From an uncultured Oscillibacter sp. (GTDB lineage: Bacteria; Bacillota; Clostridia; Oscillospirales; Oscillospiraceae): 48,875 nucleotides of DNA. The notes beneath the pieces were generated by a model, which saw only the letters and a program-made list of their open reading frames with translations, searched no databases and was not told where the DNA came from. Within the stretch, counting starts at the first letter, position 1, and every line of letters begins with the position of its first letter. The DNA is taken from positions 1 through 48,875 of the forward strand of contig CANPTW010000018.1 in the NCBI GenBank assembly GCA_947577075.1, given 5' to 3'. Made by a program: the position numbers and the translations under genes. Shown here piece after piece: positions 15,688 to 30,030 of the stretch.

Positions 15688-16323
15688 TTACAATTGCTTC
15701 GACAGCTCCAGCAGCTCCCGGGCGGCGGCCTCTATATCCCGTTGTCCGAAGATGCCGGAGACGACGGCCACGCCGGCAAGGCCCAGGCCGCGGAGCTCCG
15801 GGATATTCCCCCGGCTGACGCCGCCGATGGCGACGACGGGGATATCCGCCGCCGCCGTGACGGCCCGGATAGTCTCCTTGGAAATGGGCTTCGCGTCGGA
15901 CTTGGTGCCGGTTGAAAAGGCCGCGCCGCAGCCCAGGTAGTCCGCCCCGGCCTCCCTGGCCCGGCGGGCCTCCTCCGCCGAGTGGGTGGAGACGCCGACG
16001 ATTTTCCCCGGCCCCAGCAGCGCCCTGGCCCGGCCCGCCTCCAGGTCCGACTGACCCACATGGACCCCGTCCGCCCCGGCGGCCAGGGCGATTTCCACGC
16101 TGTCGTTGATGATGCTGACGGCCCCCAGGCGGCGGCACAGCGCGGTGAAGCGCCGGGCCTCCTCCAAAAAGGCGCCGGGGTCCAGTTCCTTTTCCCGGAG
16201 CTGGACCACTCCGGCCCCGCCCCGGACAGCGGCCTCGATCTGGCGGAACAGCGCCGCCTCGTCCTTTGCCCAGGCCCGGTCGGTGACGGCATAGAGCCGC
16301 AGAGTCTCCCGGTCGATGTTCAT
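15688..16323 (-). CDS. thiE: Thiamine-phosphate synthase
   Basis: ThiE joins HMP-PP and thiazole phosphate to make thiamine phosphate. The 211-residue TIM-barrel protein has the family blocks GGAGVVQLREKELD (about 36-49), VSIINDSVEIALAAGADGVH followed by VGQSDL (about 75-100), IVGVSTHSAEEA, YLGCGAAFSTGTKSDA and VVAIGGVSRGNIPEL. Key pyrophosphate and metal residues in these blocks are intact. The ATG at 16323 has GAGGAGG 6 bp upstream, placed just after a TPP-riboswitch terminator. It is first in the minus-strand salvage unit thiE-thiD-cytX and would be shut off by TPP. Confidence 0.96.
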   Translation of the reverse strand: MNIDRETLRLYAVTDRAWAKDEAALFRQIEAAVRGGAGVVQLREKELDPGAFLEEARRFTALCRRLGAVSIINDSVEIALAAGADGVHVGQSDLEAGRARALLGPGKIVGVSTHSAEEARRAREAGADYLGCGAAFSTGTKSDAKPISKETIRAVTAAADIPVVAIGGVSRGNIPELRGLGLAGVAVVSGIFGQRDIEAAARELLELSKQL

Positions 16324-16342
16324 GAAGCGTCCTCCTCAAGCA

Positions 16343-16379
16343 CAAAAATCCGCGGACAAACCAACCGGTATGTCCGCGG
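16343..16379 (-). terminator. Expression-platform terminator of the thiE TPP riboswitch
   Basis: CCGCGGACA and TGTCCGCGG form a perfect 9-bp stem, followed on the minus strand by ATTTTT. It lies between the aptamer and the thiE ribosome site, the normal layout of a transcriptional OFF switch. Confidence 0.85.
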
Positions 16380-16394
16380 CGAAGCGCACACTAT

Positions 16395-16478
16395 CTCCCT
16401 ACGTTGGCATGATCCAAATCAGGTTCCGGGTCGGGGCCTTCACGGCCCCCTCTCAGCCCGCGCCAGCGGACTCCCCTT
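16395..16478 (-). promoter_or_regulatory. TPP riboswitch (THI element) of thiE-thiD-cytX
   Basis: Read on the minus strand, it has GGGGAGTCC, a CTGAGA turn, ACCCGGAACCTGATTTGGAT and ATGCCAACGTAGGGA. These are the conserved parts of the thiamine pyrophosphate aptamer, with pyrimidine- and pyrophosphate-sensor helices. A terminator follows at 16343-16379. Confidence 0.96.
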
Positions 16479-16491
16479 TTGTTGTGGATTC

Positions 16492-16520
16492 ATCATACTC
16501 CCTTCCGCCCGGATTTGCAA
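16492..16520 (-). promoter_or_regulatory. Promoter of thiE-thiD-cytX
   Basis: On the minus strand TTGCAA (16515-16520), 17 bp, TATGAT (16492-16497). Transcription would start about 7 nt before the aptamer. Confidence 0.75.
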
Positions 16521-16525
16521 GCCCC

Positions 16526-16554
16526 TTGACAAAATTTTGCGCAGGTGGTATTCT
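16526..16554 (+). promoter_or_regulatory. Promoter of thiW-thiM
   Basis: TTGACA (16526-16531), 17 bp, TATTCT (16549-16554), with TG at 16546-16547 extending the -10. Its -35 box is 5 bp from that of the divergent thiE promoter. Confidence 0.78.
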
Positions 16555-16565
16555 GGGTTCGAAAA

Positions 16566-16642
16566 GCAGGGGAGCCGGAAGGCTGAGAGGAAGCGGATGC
16601 TTCGACCCTTTACCTGACGCGGATAATGCCGCCGTAGGGAGT
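16566..16642 (+). promoter_or_regulatory. TPP riboswitch of thiW-thiM
   Basis: GGGGAGCC, GCTGAGAGG, GACCCTTTACCTGACGCGGA, TAATGCC and GCCGTAGGGA are the conserved parts of the TPP aptamer in correct order. A terminator at 16661-16695 makes it an OFF switch. It is a separate aptamer from the one on the other strand. Confidence 0.96.
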
Positions 16643-16660
16643 CGATAGGGGACTTTTGAC

Positions 16661-16695
16661 GGCGGTGCGCTCAGGGGCGTGCCGCCTTGCTTTTT
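16661..16695 (+). terminator. Expression-platform terminator of the thiW TPP riboswitch
   Basis: GGCGGTGCGC (16661-16670) pairs with GCGTGCCGCC (16677-16686) over 10 bp with two G-T wobbles, followed by TTGCTTTTT. The remaining leader (16696-16967) holds no gene. It contains further hairpins, the clearest being GGGCGGG/CCCGCCC at 16877-16894. Confidence 0.8.
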
Positions 16696-16967
16696 GAACA
16701 TTCTTCACGAAGGAGGGAAAGAGAGCACACCGGCGTCCCGGGCCACCGGGAGCGGACGAAGGGGGAGCGCCCTGCGTCCGGGCCGGACCACACAGGGGGC
16801 CCCTCGGGGCCCGGCAGCGATGGGAAGCCGTGTTCCGGCGTGAGAGGAGGCCAGGGAGCCTCGACCGAAATTTCCAGGGCGGGAAGTCCCGCCCGGCCTT
16901 GCCATGCAGGGGGAAAGCGCTGCCGCGTGTTTCTCTTTGCGATTCTAGTTGTGAAGGAGTTTTTGCC

Positions 16968-17483
16968 ATGAAAAACCGATCCGTCCAAAAGCTGGCCGTC
17001 GCCGGGGTCTTCTGCGCCCTGGCGGTGGTGGGCAGCATGTTCCTCACCTTCCCGGTCTTCGGCAGCAAGTGCGCCCCGGTCCAGCACATGGTCAACATCC
17101 TCTGCGCCGTCTTCCTGGGGCCCTGGTACGGCCTGGCCACGGCCTTTGTGGCCAGCCTGCTGCGCAACCTCCTGGGCTGGGGGAGTCTTTTGGCCTTCCC
17201 CGGCAGCATGTGCGGGGCCCTGCTCTGCGGCCTGGTCTACTGGAAGACCAAAAACCTTCCGGCGACGCTGGCCGCCGAGGTGCTGGGCACCGGCATCCTG
17301 GGGGGCCTGGCGGCCTATCCCGTGGCGAAGGAGCTCATGGGCCTGACGCCGGAGACCTACACCGTCTACATCATTCCCTTCCTGATCTCCACCGCGGCGG
17401 GTTCCATTCTCGCGGGAATCCTGGTGTACGCCCTGCAAAAAAACGGGGCGCTGAAAGCCATGCAGTCCGCGCTGGAGCGGTAA
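16968..17483 (+). CDS. thiW: Energy-coupling factor transporter S component ThiW
   Basis: This 171-residue membrane protein has five or six hydrophobic segments. It is the substrate-capturing S component of an ECF transporter and is thought to import the thiazole moiety of thiamine. The N-terminal half contains KLAVAGVFCALAVVGSMF and GSKCAPVQHMVNILCAVFLG, followed by PWYGLATAFVASLLRNLLGW, which is close to ThiW. No EcfA or EcfT gene is nearby, so it probably shares a common energising module encoded elsewhere. The ATG at 16968 has GAAGGAG 8 bp upstream. A longer frame back to 16830 lacks a ribosome site. It is the first gene after the plus-strand TPP riboswitch and precedes thiM. Confidence 0.93.
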   Translation: MKNRSVQKLAVAGVFCALAVVGSMFLTFPVFGSKCAPVQHMVNILCAVFLGPWYGLATAFVASLLRNLLGWGSLLAFPGSMCGALLCGLVYWKTKNLPATLAAEVLGTGILGGLAAYPVAKELMGLTPETYTVYIIPFLISTAAGSILAGILVYALQKNGALKAMQSALER

Positions 17484-17505
17484 ATTCCATCCAACGGGAG
17501 GTCCT

Positions 17506-18318
17506 ATGACAACGCCTGACTTTTCCCTGCTGGAGGCGGTCCGCCTCCGCCGCCCCCTGATTCACTGCATCTCCAACCTCGTCTCCGCCAACGACTGCGC
17601 CAATCTGGCCCTGGCCCTGGGGGCCAGCCCCATCATGGCCCAGGCCCCGGAGGAGATGGAGGCCATTGCCGCCGCGTCCGCCGCCGCCGTGCTGAACACC
17701 GGCACGCCGGAGGAGGAGAAGTTCCGCGCCTGCCTCCTCCGGGGCCGGGCGGCCGCCCGGCTGGGGCACCCCTCCGTCCTGGACCCCGTGGGCGTGGGGT
17801 CCAGCCCCTGGCGGCTGGAGCGGACGGAGGCCCTTCTGGCGGCGTTCACCCCCTCCCTCCTCCGGGTCAACCCGGGGGAGGCCCGGGCCCTTCTCCGCCT
17901 GGAGAGCCGGGAGCAGGGCGTGGACAGCCCCGGCCCCCACCCCTTTGCCCAGCAGGCGGAGCTGGCCCGCCGCCTGGCCCGGGAGCGGGGGACCGCCGTC
18001 CTTCTCTCCGGTCCGGAGGACGCGGTATCCGACGGGGAGCGCCTCTGGAGGATCTCTGGGGGCAGCGCCCTGACGGCCCGGGTCACCGGCACGGGCTGCA
18101 TGCTCTCCGTCCTCTGCGGCGTCTTTGCCGCGGTGGAGCCGGACGTCCTCTCCGCCGCCGTCGCCGCCGCCGCCTTTTGGAAGTCCTGCTCCCGCAGGGC
18201 GGAGGTCCTGGCGGGAGGCCGGGGGCCCGGCAGCTTCCGGACCGCCCTTCTGGACGCCGCCGGGACGCTGACGGCGGCGGACTGCGCCGAAGCGGCCCGG
18301 GCAGAACGCCTCTCCTGA
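17506..18318 (+). CDS. thiM: Hydroxyethylthiazole kinase
   Basis: ThiM phosphorylates salvaged hydroxyethylthiazole, giving the thiazole phosphate used by ThiE. The 270-residue ribokinase-like protein has the family start PLIHCISNLVSANDCANLAL (about 17-36) and ALGASPIMAQAPEEM. Further on are PSVLDPVGVGSSPWR, VNPGEARALL and the catalytic VTGTGCMLSVLCGVF near residue 190. The ATG has GGGAGG upstream and lies 22 bp after thiW. With thiW, thiE, thiD and cytX the locus covers uptake and activation of both thiamine halves. A strong hairpin follows the stop. Confidence 0.95.
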   Translation: MTTPDFSLLEAVRLRRPLIHCISNLVSANDCANLALALGASPIMAQAPEEMEAIAAASAAAVLNTGTPEEEKFRACLLRGRAAARLGHPSVLDPVGVGSSPWRLERTEALLAAFTPSLLRVNPGEARALLRLESREQGVDSPGPHPFAQQAELARRLARERGTAVLLSGPEDAVSDGERLWRISGGSALTARVTGTGCMLSVLCGVFAAVEPDVLSAAVAAAAFWKSCSRRAEVLAGGRGPGSFRTALLDAAGTLTAADCAEAARAERLS

Positions 18319-18324
18319 ACGCTC

Positions 18325-18352
18325 TCCCCGCTCACCCTGCCGTGAGCGGGGA
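18325..18352 (+). terminator. Terminator-like hairpin after thiM
   Basis: TCCCCGCTCAC (18325-18335) pairs with GTGAGCGGGGA (18342-18352). The tract after it is AAAATTTT, so T support is modest. Confidence 0.6.
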
Positions 18353-18391
18353 AAAATTTTGCAAAAACAAAAGAAAAACCCCTTCAAACTC

Positions 18392-18420
18392 TTGACAGAG
18401 TGAAGGGATCGTGGTAAAAT
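18392..18420 (+). promoter_or_regulatory. rpoB-rpoC promoter inside a palindrome
   Basis: TTGACA (18392-18397), 17 bp, TAAAAT (18415-18420), a near-consensus promoter. CCCTTCA (18380-18386) and TGAAGGG (18401-18407), with inner CTC/GAG, make a dyad centred on the -35 box. The leader of about 190 nt to 18620 is GC-rich and holds no gene I can recognise. Confidence 0.8.
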
Positions 18421-18620
18421 AAGGCACTTATCGGCAGCGGATGCAAACCGCCCGATTCCATACCTTAAGTGGAGTATAGCACATTTCCCAGAAGAATGCA
18501 AGAGCGGGGCGAAGGGTTTTTAACAACGGCGCCCGGCGTGTCAAAATCTCCGCCGCGGAAAGCGGCAAGTTTCCCTCTCCTGCCGCCGCAGGCGGGGGCG
18601 GAAGAAAGGTGACTGTGAAG

Positions 18621-22367
<3,747 letters not shown>

Positions 22368-22427
22368 TGCGTTCGTTGAATATATCCGGGGCATGGAAGC
22401 CGGAGCAGTGAAGGAGGAACGCGCACT

Positions 22428-26285
<3,858 letters not shown>

Positions 26286-26293
26286 GGCATAAA

Positions 26294-26332
26294 ACGAGAG
26301 GAACCCTTCCCGGGTTCCTCTCGTCGGCTTTT
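26294..26332 (+). terminator. rpoBC terminator (ACGAGAGGAACCC hairpin)
   Basis: ACGAGAGGAACCC (26294-26306) pairs perfectly with GGGTTCCTCTCGT (26312-26324) over 13 bp, followed by CGGCTTTT. The same stem recurs at 13464-13494. Confidence 0.75.
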
Positions 26333-26353
26333 GTGACCAGGCCCCAACAGATT

Positions 26354-26379
26354 GAGCGGCGCCCCTGCGGGCGCCGCTC
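26354..26379. terminator. GC hairpin between rpoC and the permease gene
   Basis: GAGCGGCGCC (26354-26363) pairs perfectly with GGCGCCGCTC (26370-26379). It lies in the convergent gap and may help end both units, though T runs are weak on both strands. Confidence 0.5.
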
Positions 26380-26396
26380 CTCTTATTCAAGGGGGT

Positions 26397-27770
26397 TCAT
26401 CCCCGCATGGCCTCCCTGGCCTTTTCGATGTCCGCCTGGTCCTTCATCGGGAACAGGAGATTCGCGATGATGGCCACGATGCAGGTGGCGGTGACCGGGT
26501 CGTTGAAGATGAACCGAACCGCCCCGGGGAGCTGGGCCACGGCCTCCGGATGGGCGGGGACGCCGATGCCGAAGGCGAAGGTCAGGCCCATGACCAGGAT
26601 GTTCCGCTCACTGAAGCCCGCCTTGGCGATCATCTTGATCCCGTTGATCAGGATCATGCCGAAAACCGTGATGATGGCCCCGCCCAGGACCGCGTTGGGA
26701 ATGGCGGAGAAGATGGCCCCCAGCTTGGGGAAGAAGCCGGAGATCATCAGGATAAAGGCCCCGGTGGCGATGCACCAGCGGTTGACCACCCGGGTCATGG
26801 CCACAATGCCCGCGTTCTGGCCGAAGGCCGTGTTGGGCAGGGCGTTGAACAGCGCCGCGGTGGTGGAGCCCAGGGCGTCCGCCAGGATGGCGCCGGAGGT
26901 TTCCTTCTCCGTGGCCTCCCGGTCGAAGCCCGCCATGGTAATGCCGGAGGTGTTGCCGATGGTTTCCAGGCCGGAGGTGACGAACAGGGCGGCGAAGCTC
27001 ATGATGGCGGGGAGCTGGAACTCCATATGGAACTGGAGGGGCAGGGGCAGGCCGAACCAGGCCGCTTCCACGATGGGGGAAACGTCCACCATGCCCAGCA
27101 CGGCGGCCAGAACATAGCCCGCCACCAGGCCGATCAGGATGGCGGAATTCTTGGCCAGCCCCCTGCCGAAGCGCTGGAGCAGGACGACAATGGCCAGGAC
27201 GAAGAAGGCCACGGCCAGATTCCGCAGGGAACCGTAGTCCGCCGCGCCCGCGCCGCCGGCGAAGTAGTCCACGCCGATGCCCAGCAGGTTCACGCCGATG
27301 GTCACCAGGGTGCAGCCCACCACCAGGGGCGGGAAGAAGCGGCGGATGTACTTATAGAAGAAGCCCATGAAGACCTCCACCAGGCTTCCCGCCAGGCAGC
27401 CCCCCAGGACCACGCCGATGCCCCCCGCCGCGCCGATGGCGGAGGCGGTGGGCACAAAGGTGAAGGAGGTACCCATCACAATGGGGAGCCGGGCCCCCAC
27501 CTGGTACCGGCTTCCCAGGCGGAGGGGATAGAGCTGGATGAAGGTGGTGAGGCCGGAGACAAACATCGCGCACTGGACCATGGTCACCGTGTCCGCGCCG
27601 GAGAGGCTGCACACACCGGCAATGATGAGGATGGGGGCCAGGTTCGACGTGAACATGGCCAGCACATGCTGGAGTCCCAGGGGGACCGCCGTGGAGAGGC
27701 TGGGGCGGCCGTCCAGCTCATAGACCATTTTCCGGTCCTGCTCGCGTTTCGCGTTCTGATCAGCGTTCAT
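26397..27770 (-). CDS. Xanthine/uracil permease family transporter (NAT/NCS2)
   Basis: This 457-residue membrane protein with about fourteen hydrophobic segments is a nucleobase:cation symporter. The NCS2 signature QNAGIVAMTRV near residue 320 and the preceding DREATEKETSGAILADALGS are diagnostic. The N-terminal block SLSTAVPLGLQHVLAMFTSN is also typical. It is the second gene of a guanine-riboswitch unit, after a deaminase whose likely product is xanthine or urate-like. Purine import or product exchange is therefore more likely than uracil uptake. The ATG at 27770 has GGGAGG 8 bp upstream; the frame to 27803 has no such site. A GC hairpin follows. Confidence 0.9.
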   Translation of the reverse strand: MNADQNAKREQDRKMVYELDGRPSLSTAVPLGLQHVLAMFTSNLAPILIIAGVCSLSGADTVTMVQCAMFVSGLTTFIQLYPLRLGSRYQVGARLPIVMGTSFTFVPTASAIGAAGGIGVVLGGCLAGSLVEVFMGFFYKYIRRFFPPLVVGCTLVTIGVNLLGIGVDYFAGGAGAADYGSLRNLAVAFFVLAIVVLLQRFGRGLAKNSAILIGLVAGYVLAAVLGMVDVSPIVEAAWFGLPLPLQFHMEFQLPAIMSFAALFVTSGLETIGNTSGITMAGFDREATEKETSGAILADALGSTTAALFNALPNTAFGQNAGIVAMTRVVNRWCIATGAFILMISGFFPKLGAIFSAIPNAVLGGAIITVFGMILINGIKMIAKAGFSERNILVMGLTFAFGIGVPAHPEAVAQLPGAVRFIFNDPVTATCIVAIIANLLFPMKDQADIEKAREAMRG

Positions 27771-27858
27771 GCTGTTTTCCTCCCAATACTCCCCGCGTGA
27801 CATGCCCCGGGGAGCGTTTTTTTATGTTGCGGCCGGCATTTCCCGGCCCTTGGGGCCC

Positions 27859-29214
27859 TCAGCGGTCCAGATAGGCGGCGGCCGCCGCCCGGGCGTTCCG
27901 GACGGTCTGTTCCTCGTCGACGCCGGTCAGGCGGCCGTCCCGCACGACGACCCGGCCGTTCACCACGGTGTAATCCACCGGGCCCTTGAAGCCCACGGTG
28001 CCCAGCATGGACTTGACGTCCAGGTCCGCCCCCACCAGCTCCAGCCGGTCCCGGCGGATGAGGAACAGGTCCCCGGCCTTGCCGGGTTCCAGGGAGCCGA
28101 GCTCCTCCCATCCCAGGACCCGGGCGCTGCCCCGGGTGGCAATTTTCAGGCAGTCGTAGCCGCTGGGGGCCCGCTCGCTGGAGCACAGGCGGTGGAGCAG
28201 ATAGGCCGCCCGCAGCTCCTCCAGAAGGTTGGAGCCGTCGTTGCTGGCGCTGCCGTCCACCGCAAGCCCCACGGGAACGCCCAGCTCCAGCATGTCGGGG
28301 ACGCGGCACACGCCGGAGGCCAGCTTCATGTTGGAGATGGGGCAGTGGGCCACGCCGGTGCCCGTGTCCGCCAGGAGCTTTAATTCCCCGTCGTTGAAGT
28401 GGATGCCGTGGGCGTACCAGACATCGCTGCCCACCCAGCCCAGGTCTTCCATGTAAGCCAGGGGGCGCTTCCCGTATTTCTCCAGGACATAGTTTTCCTC
28501 GTCCTTCGTCTCACAGAGGTGGGTGTGAAGCCGGACCCCCAGGTCCCGGGCCAGGACGGCGGACTGGCGGTAGAGCGTCTCGCCGGCGCTGAAGGGGGAG
28601 CAGGGGGCCAGGGCCACTCTCCGCATGGAGAAGGGGGCGGGGTCGTGGTACCGCTCCACGGCGGCCCGGGAGTCCCGGAGGATCTCGTCCACCGTCTGGA
28701 CCACGCTGTCCGGCGGGAGGCCCCCGTCCTTGCGGCTCAGGTCCATGCTCCCCCGGGAGGCGTACATCCGCATGCCCAGGTCCCCCGCCGCGGCAAACTG
28801 CGCGTCCAGCAGCGCGGCGGAGCCGCCGCCGGGGAAGACGTAATGATGGTCAAAGCAGGTGGTGCAGCCGGTTTTCAAAAGCTCGCCCATGCCCACGAGG
28901 GAGCTGTAATAAACGGCCTCCCGGTCCAGGTTCTTCCAAATCTCGTACAGGGCGGTGAGCCAGTCGAACAGCTCCATATTCTGGACCTGGGGCAGATTCC
29001 GGCTGAAGGTCTGGTAGAGATGGTGATGGGTGTTGACAAGGCCCGGATAGACGATGCAGCCCGAGGCGTCCAGGACCTCGTCCGCCTCCCGGGGGGCCGG
29101 GCCTATGGAGGCGATCACGCCGTCCCGGATCAGGATGCCGGCGTTTTCCAGCACCCTGTCCCCGCCGTCGCAGGTGACGACGGCCGAGGCATTTTGAATC
29201 AATAAGCTGCTCAT
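27859..29214 (-). CDS. Amidohydrolase, 8-oxoguanine/guanine deaminase-like
   Basis: This 451-residue metal-dependent deaminase belongs to the TrzN/AtzB/8-oxoguanine deaminase branch of the amidohydrolase superfamily. It has the first metal motif in VNTHHHLYQTFSRNLPQ (His63, His65). TTCFDHHYVFP, HLCETKDEENYVLEKYGKRP and VWYAHGIHFND supply further ligands, and VDGSASNDGSNLLEELRAA the catalytic Asp and Ser region. Length fits 8-oxoguanine deaminase, which also acts on guanine-like purines. The guanine-class riboswitch upstream supports a purine substrate. The ATG at 29214 has GGGAGG 7 bp upstream; the frame to 29379 crosses the riboswitch leader. Plain guanine deaminase activity is the main alternative. 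Confidence 0.85.
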   Translation of the reverse strand: MSSLLIQNASAVVTCDGGDRVLENAGILIRDGVIASIGPAPREADEVLDASGCIVYPGLVNTHHHLYQTFSRNLPQVQNMELFDWLTALYEIWKNLDREAVYYSSLVGMGELLKTGCTTCFDHHYVFPGGGSAALLDAQFAAAGDLGMRMYASRGSMDLSRKDGGLPPDSVVQTVDEILRDSRAAVERYHDPAPFSMRRVALAPCSPFSAGETLYRQSAVLARDLGVRLHTHLCETKDEENYVLEKYGKRPLAYMEDLGWVGSDVWYAHGIHFNDGELKLLADTGTGVAHCPISNMKLASGVCRVPDMLELGVPVGLAVDGSASNDGSNLLEELRAAYLLHRLCSSERAPSGYDCLKIATRGSARVLGWEELGSLEPGKAGDLFLIRRDRLELVGADLDVKSMLGTVGFKGPVDYTVVNGRVVVRDGRLTGVDEEQTVRNARAAAAAYLDR

Positions 29215-29366
29215 GCGCTTCCTCCCATTTCCGCGGTGTCCGCGTGAATTCATACGGGCAGGATAAGCGCATGAGCAGCCGCTATGTGCGCACAAAGCGT
29301 CCGCTGGTATTGGAGAGCGGCGGCCTTCCTCCGCCGGCGGGGGAAAACAAAAAAAACCGCCGAAAC

Positions 29367-29410
29367 AAAAAGACCACAAGTTTCAGGGCAACGCCCAAAA
29401 ACTTGTAGTC
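29367..29410 (-). terminator. Expression-platform terminator overlapping the purine aptamer
   Basis: On the minus strand GACTACAAGTTT (29410 to 29399) pairs with AAACTTGTGGTC (29383 to 29372) over 12 bp with one T-G wobble. An inner GGGC/GCCC extends the stem, and TTTTT follows at once. The 5' arm is the aptamer's own J3/1 and P1 strand, so aptamer and terminator cannot coexist. Confidence 0.85.
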
Positions 29411-29462
29411 AACTGTTACGGCAGTTGGTAGAAACGCTCATCCAATCATGAACTTATACAAG
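29402..29462 (-). promoter_or_regulatory. Purine riboswitch, guanine class
   Basis: Read on the minus strand: P1 CTTGTA/TACAAG, P2 GTTCAT/ATGAGC around a GATTGG loop, the conserved J2/3 GTTTCTACC, P3 AACTG/CAGTT with the CCGTAA loop, then J3/1 GAC. The ligand-reading base (position 74 in the xpt numbering) is C at 29408, which specifies guanine, hypoxanthine or xanthine rather than adenine. Confidence 0.93.
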
Positions 29463-29478
29463 CCAGTATTCGCGTTTC

Positions 29479-29507
29479 ATCATACAGGGGAACCGGCGCC
29501 GTGTCAA
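29479..29507 (-). promoter_or_regulatory. Promoter of the purine riboswitch unit
   Basis: On the minus strand consensus TTGACA (29502-29507), 17 bp, TATGAT (29479-29484). Start would be near 29471, about 9 nt before the aptamer. From 29508 to 29832 I see no gene. There is a very GC-rich block with an inverted repeat (29595-29605 with 29657-29668) of unknown role. Confidence 0.85.
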
Positions 29508-29832
29508 GCCGCCCTGTAAAAAATCTGCAAAACAGCAGTTTTTTCCCGCCGCAGTTGGGCAAAACCCACAAAGGCGGCCCCCTCCGGGCCGCTTCCCCTT
29601 CCGGGGCGGACGGGACCGCCAAGCCGCCCCCCGGCGGCGCTCCGGGAGGACGGCGGCCCGGGAAGGGGCTTCCGGCCCCGCGGCCCGGCGGGCCGGAACG
29701 GCCGGCCTGTGCACGGCAGGGAAACAACTGTGCGCCTATGGAGAATTGCACAAAGGTGTTTTCGGCGGGCCCGCAGGTTTTGGCGGAGTCTCTGAAATCC
29801 GGTGGAACGTCCGCCCTTTGCGGGAAAAACCG

Positions 29833-29862
29833 TTGACAGGGCGGCATTTCCCCTCGTATAAT
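29833..29862 (+). promoter_or_regulatory. gltB-gltD promoter
   Basis: TTGACA (29833-29838) and TATAAT (29857-29862), both perfect hexamers, are spaced 18 bp apart. The start near 29870 gives a leader of about 160 nt that begins with a terminator-like hairpin. Confidence 0.85.
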
Positions 29863-29880
29863 CGGGAACACAGGAGAGAG

Positions 29881-29916
29881 CGGAGCGGCCCCCTCTGGGG
29901 CGCTCCGTCTCTTTTT
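29881..29916 (+). terminator. Terminator-like hairpin in the gltB leader
   Basis: CGGAGC plus GCCCC pair with GGGGC plus GCTCCG (one bulged G) around a CTCT loop (29881-29907). TCTCTTTTT follows. It lies between the gltB promoter and gene, about 11 nt into the transcript, so it may attenuate the operon or end a short RNA. Confidence 0.65.
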
Positions 29917-30030
29917 ATCGGGAAATCTATCGCACTAAAGCGGTAAATTGCCCGTCCTGCCCGGCGCGGCCTTCCGGCGGCGCGGCGGAACGCCGGGCAG
30001 GCGATTTTGATGAGAAACGGAGTGATTGCC

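Noticed and set aside
16830-16967. Longer thiW start
   Set aside because: It adds a basic, Arg/Pro-rich stretch not found in ThiW, with no ribosome site. The ATG at 16968 has GAAGGAG.
29501-29836. 111-codon plus-strand frame in the GC-rich gap before gltB
   Set aside because: It has Pro/Gly/Arg-rich composition and no ribosome site, starts at the edge of the divergent promoter, and runs into the gltB promoter.
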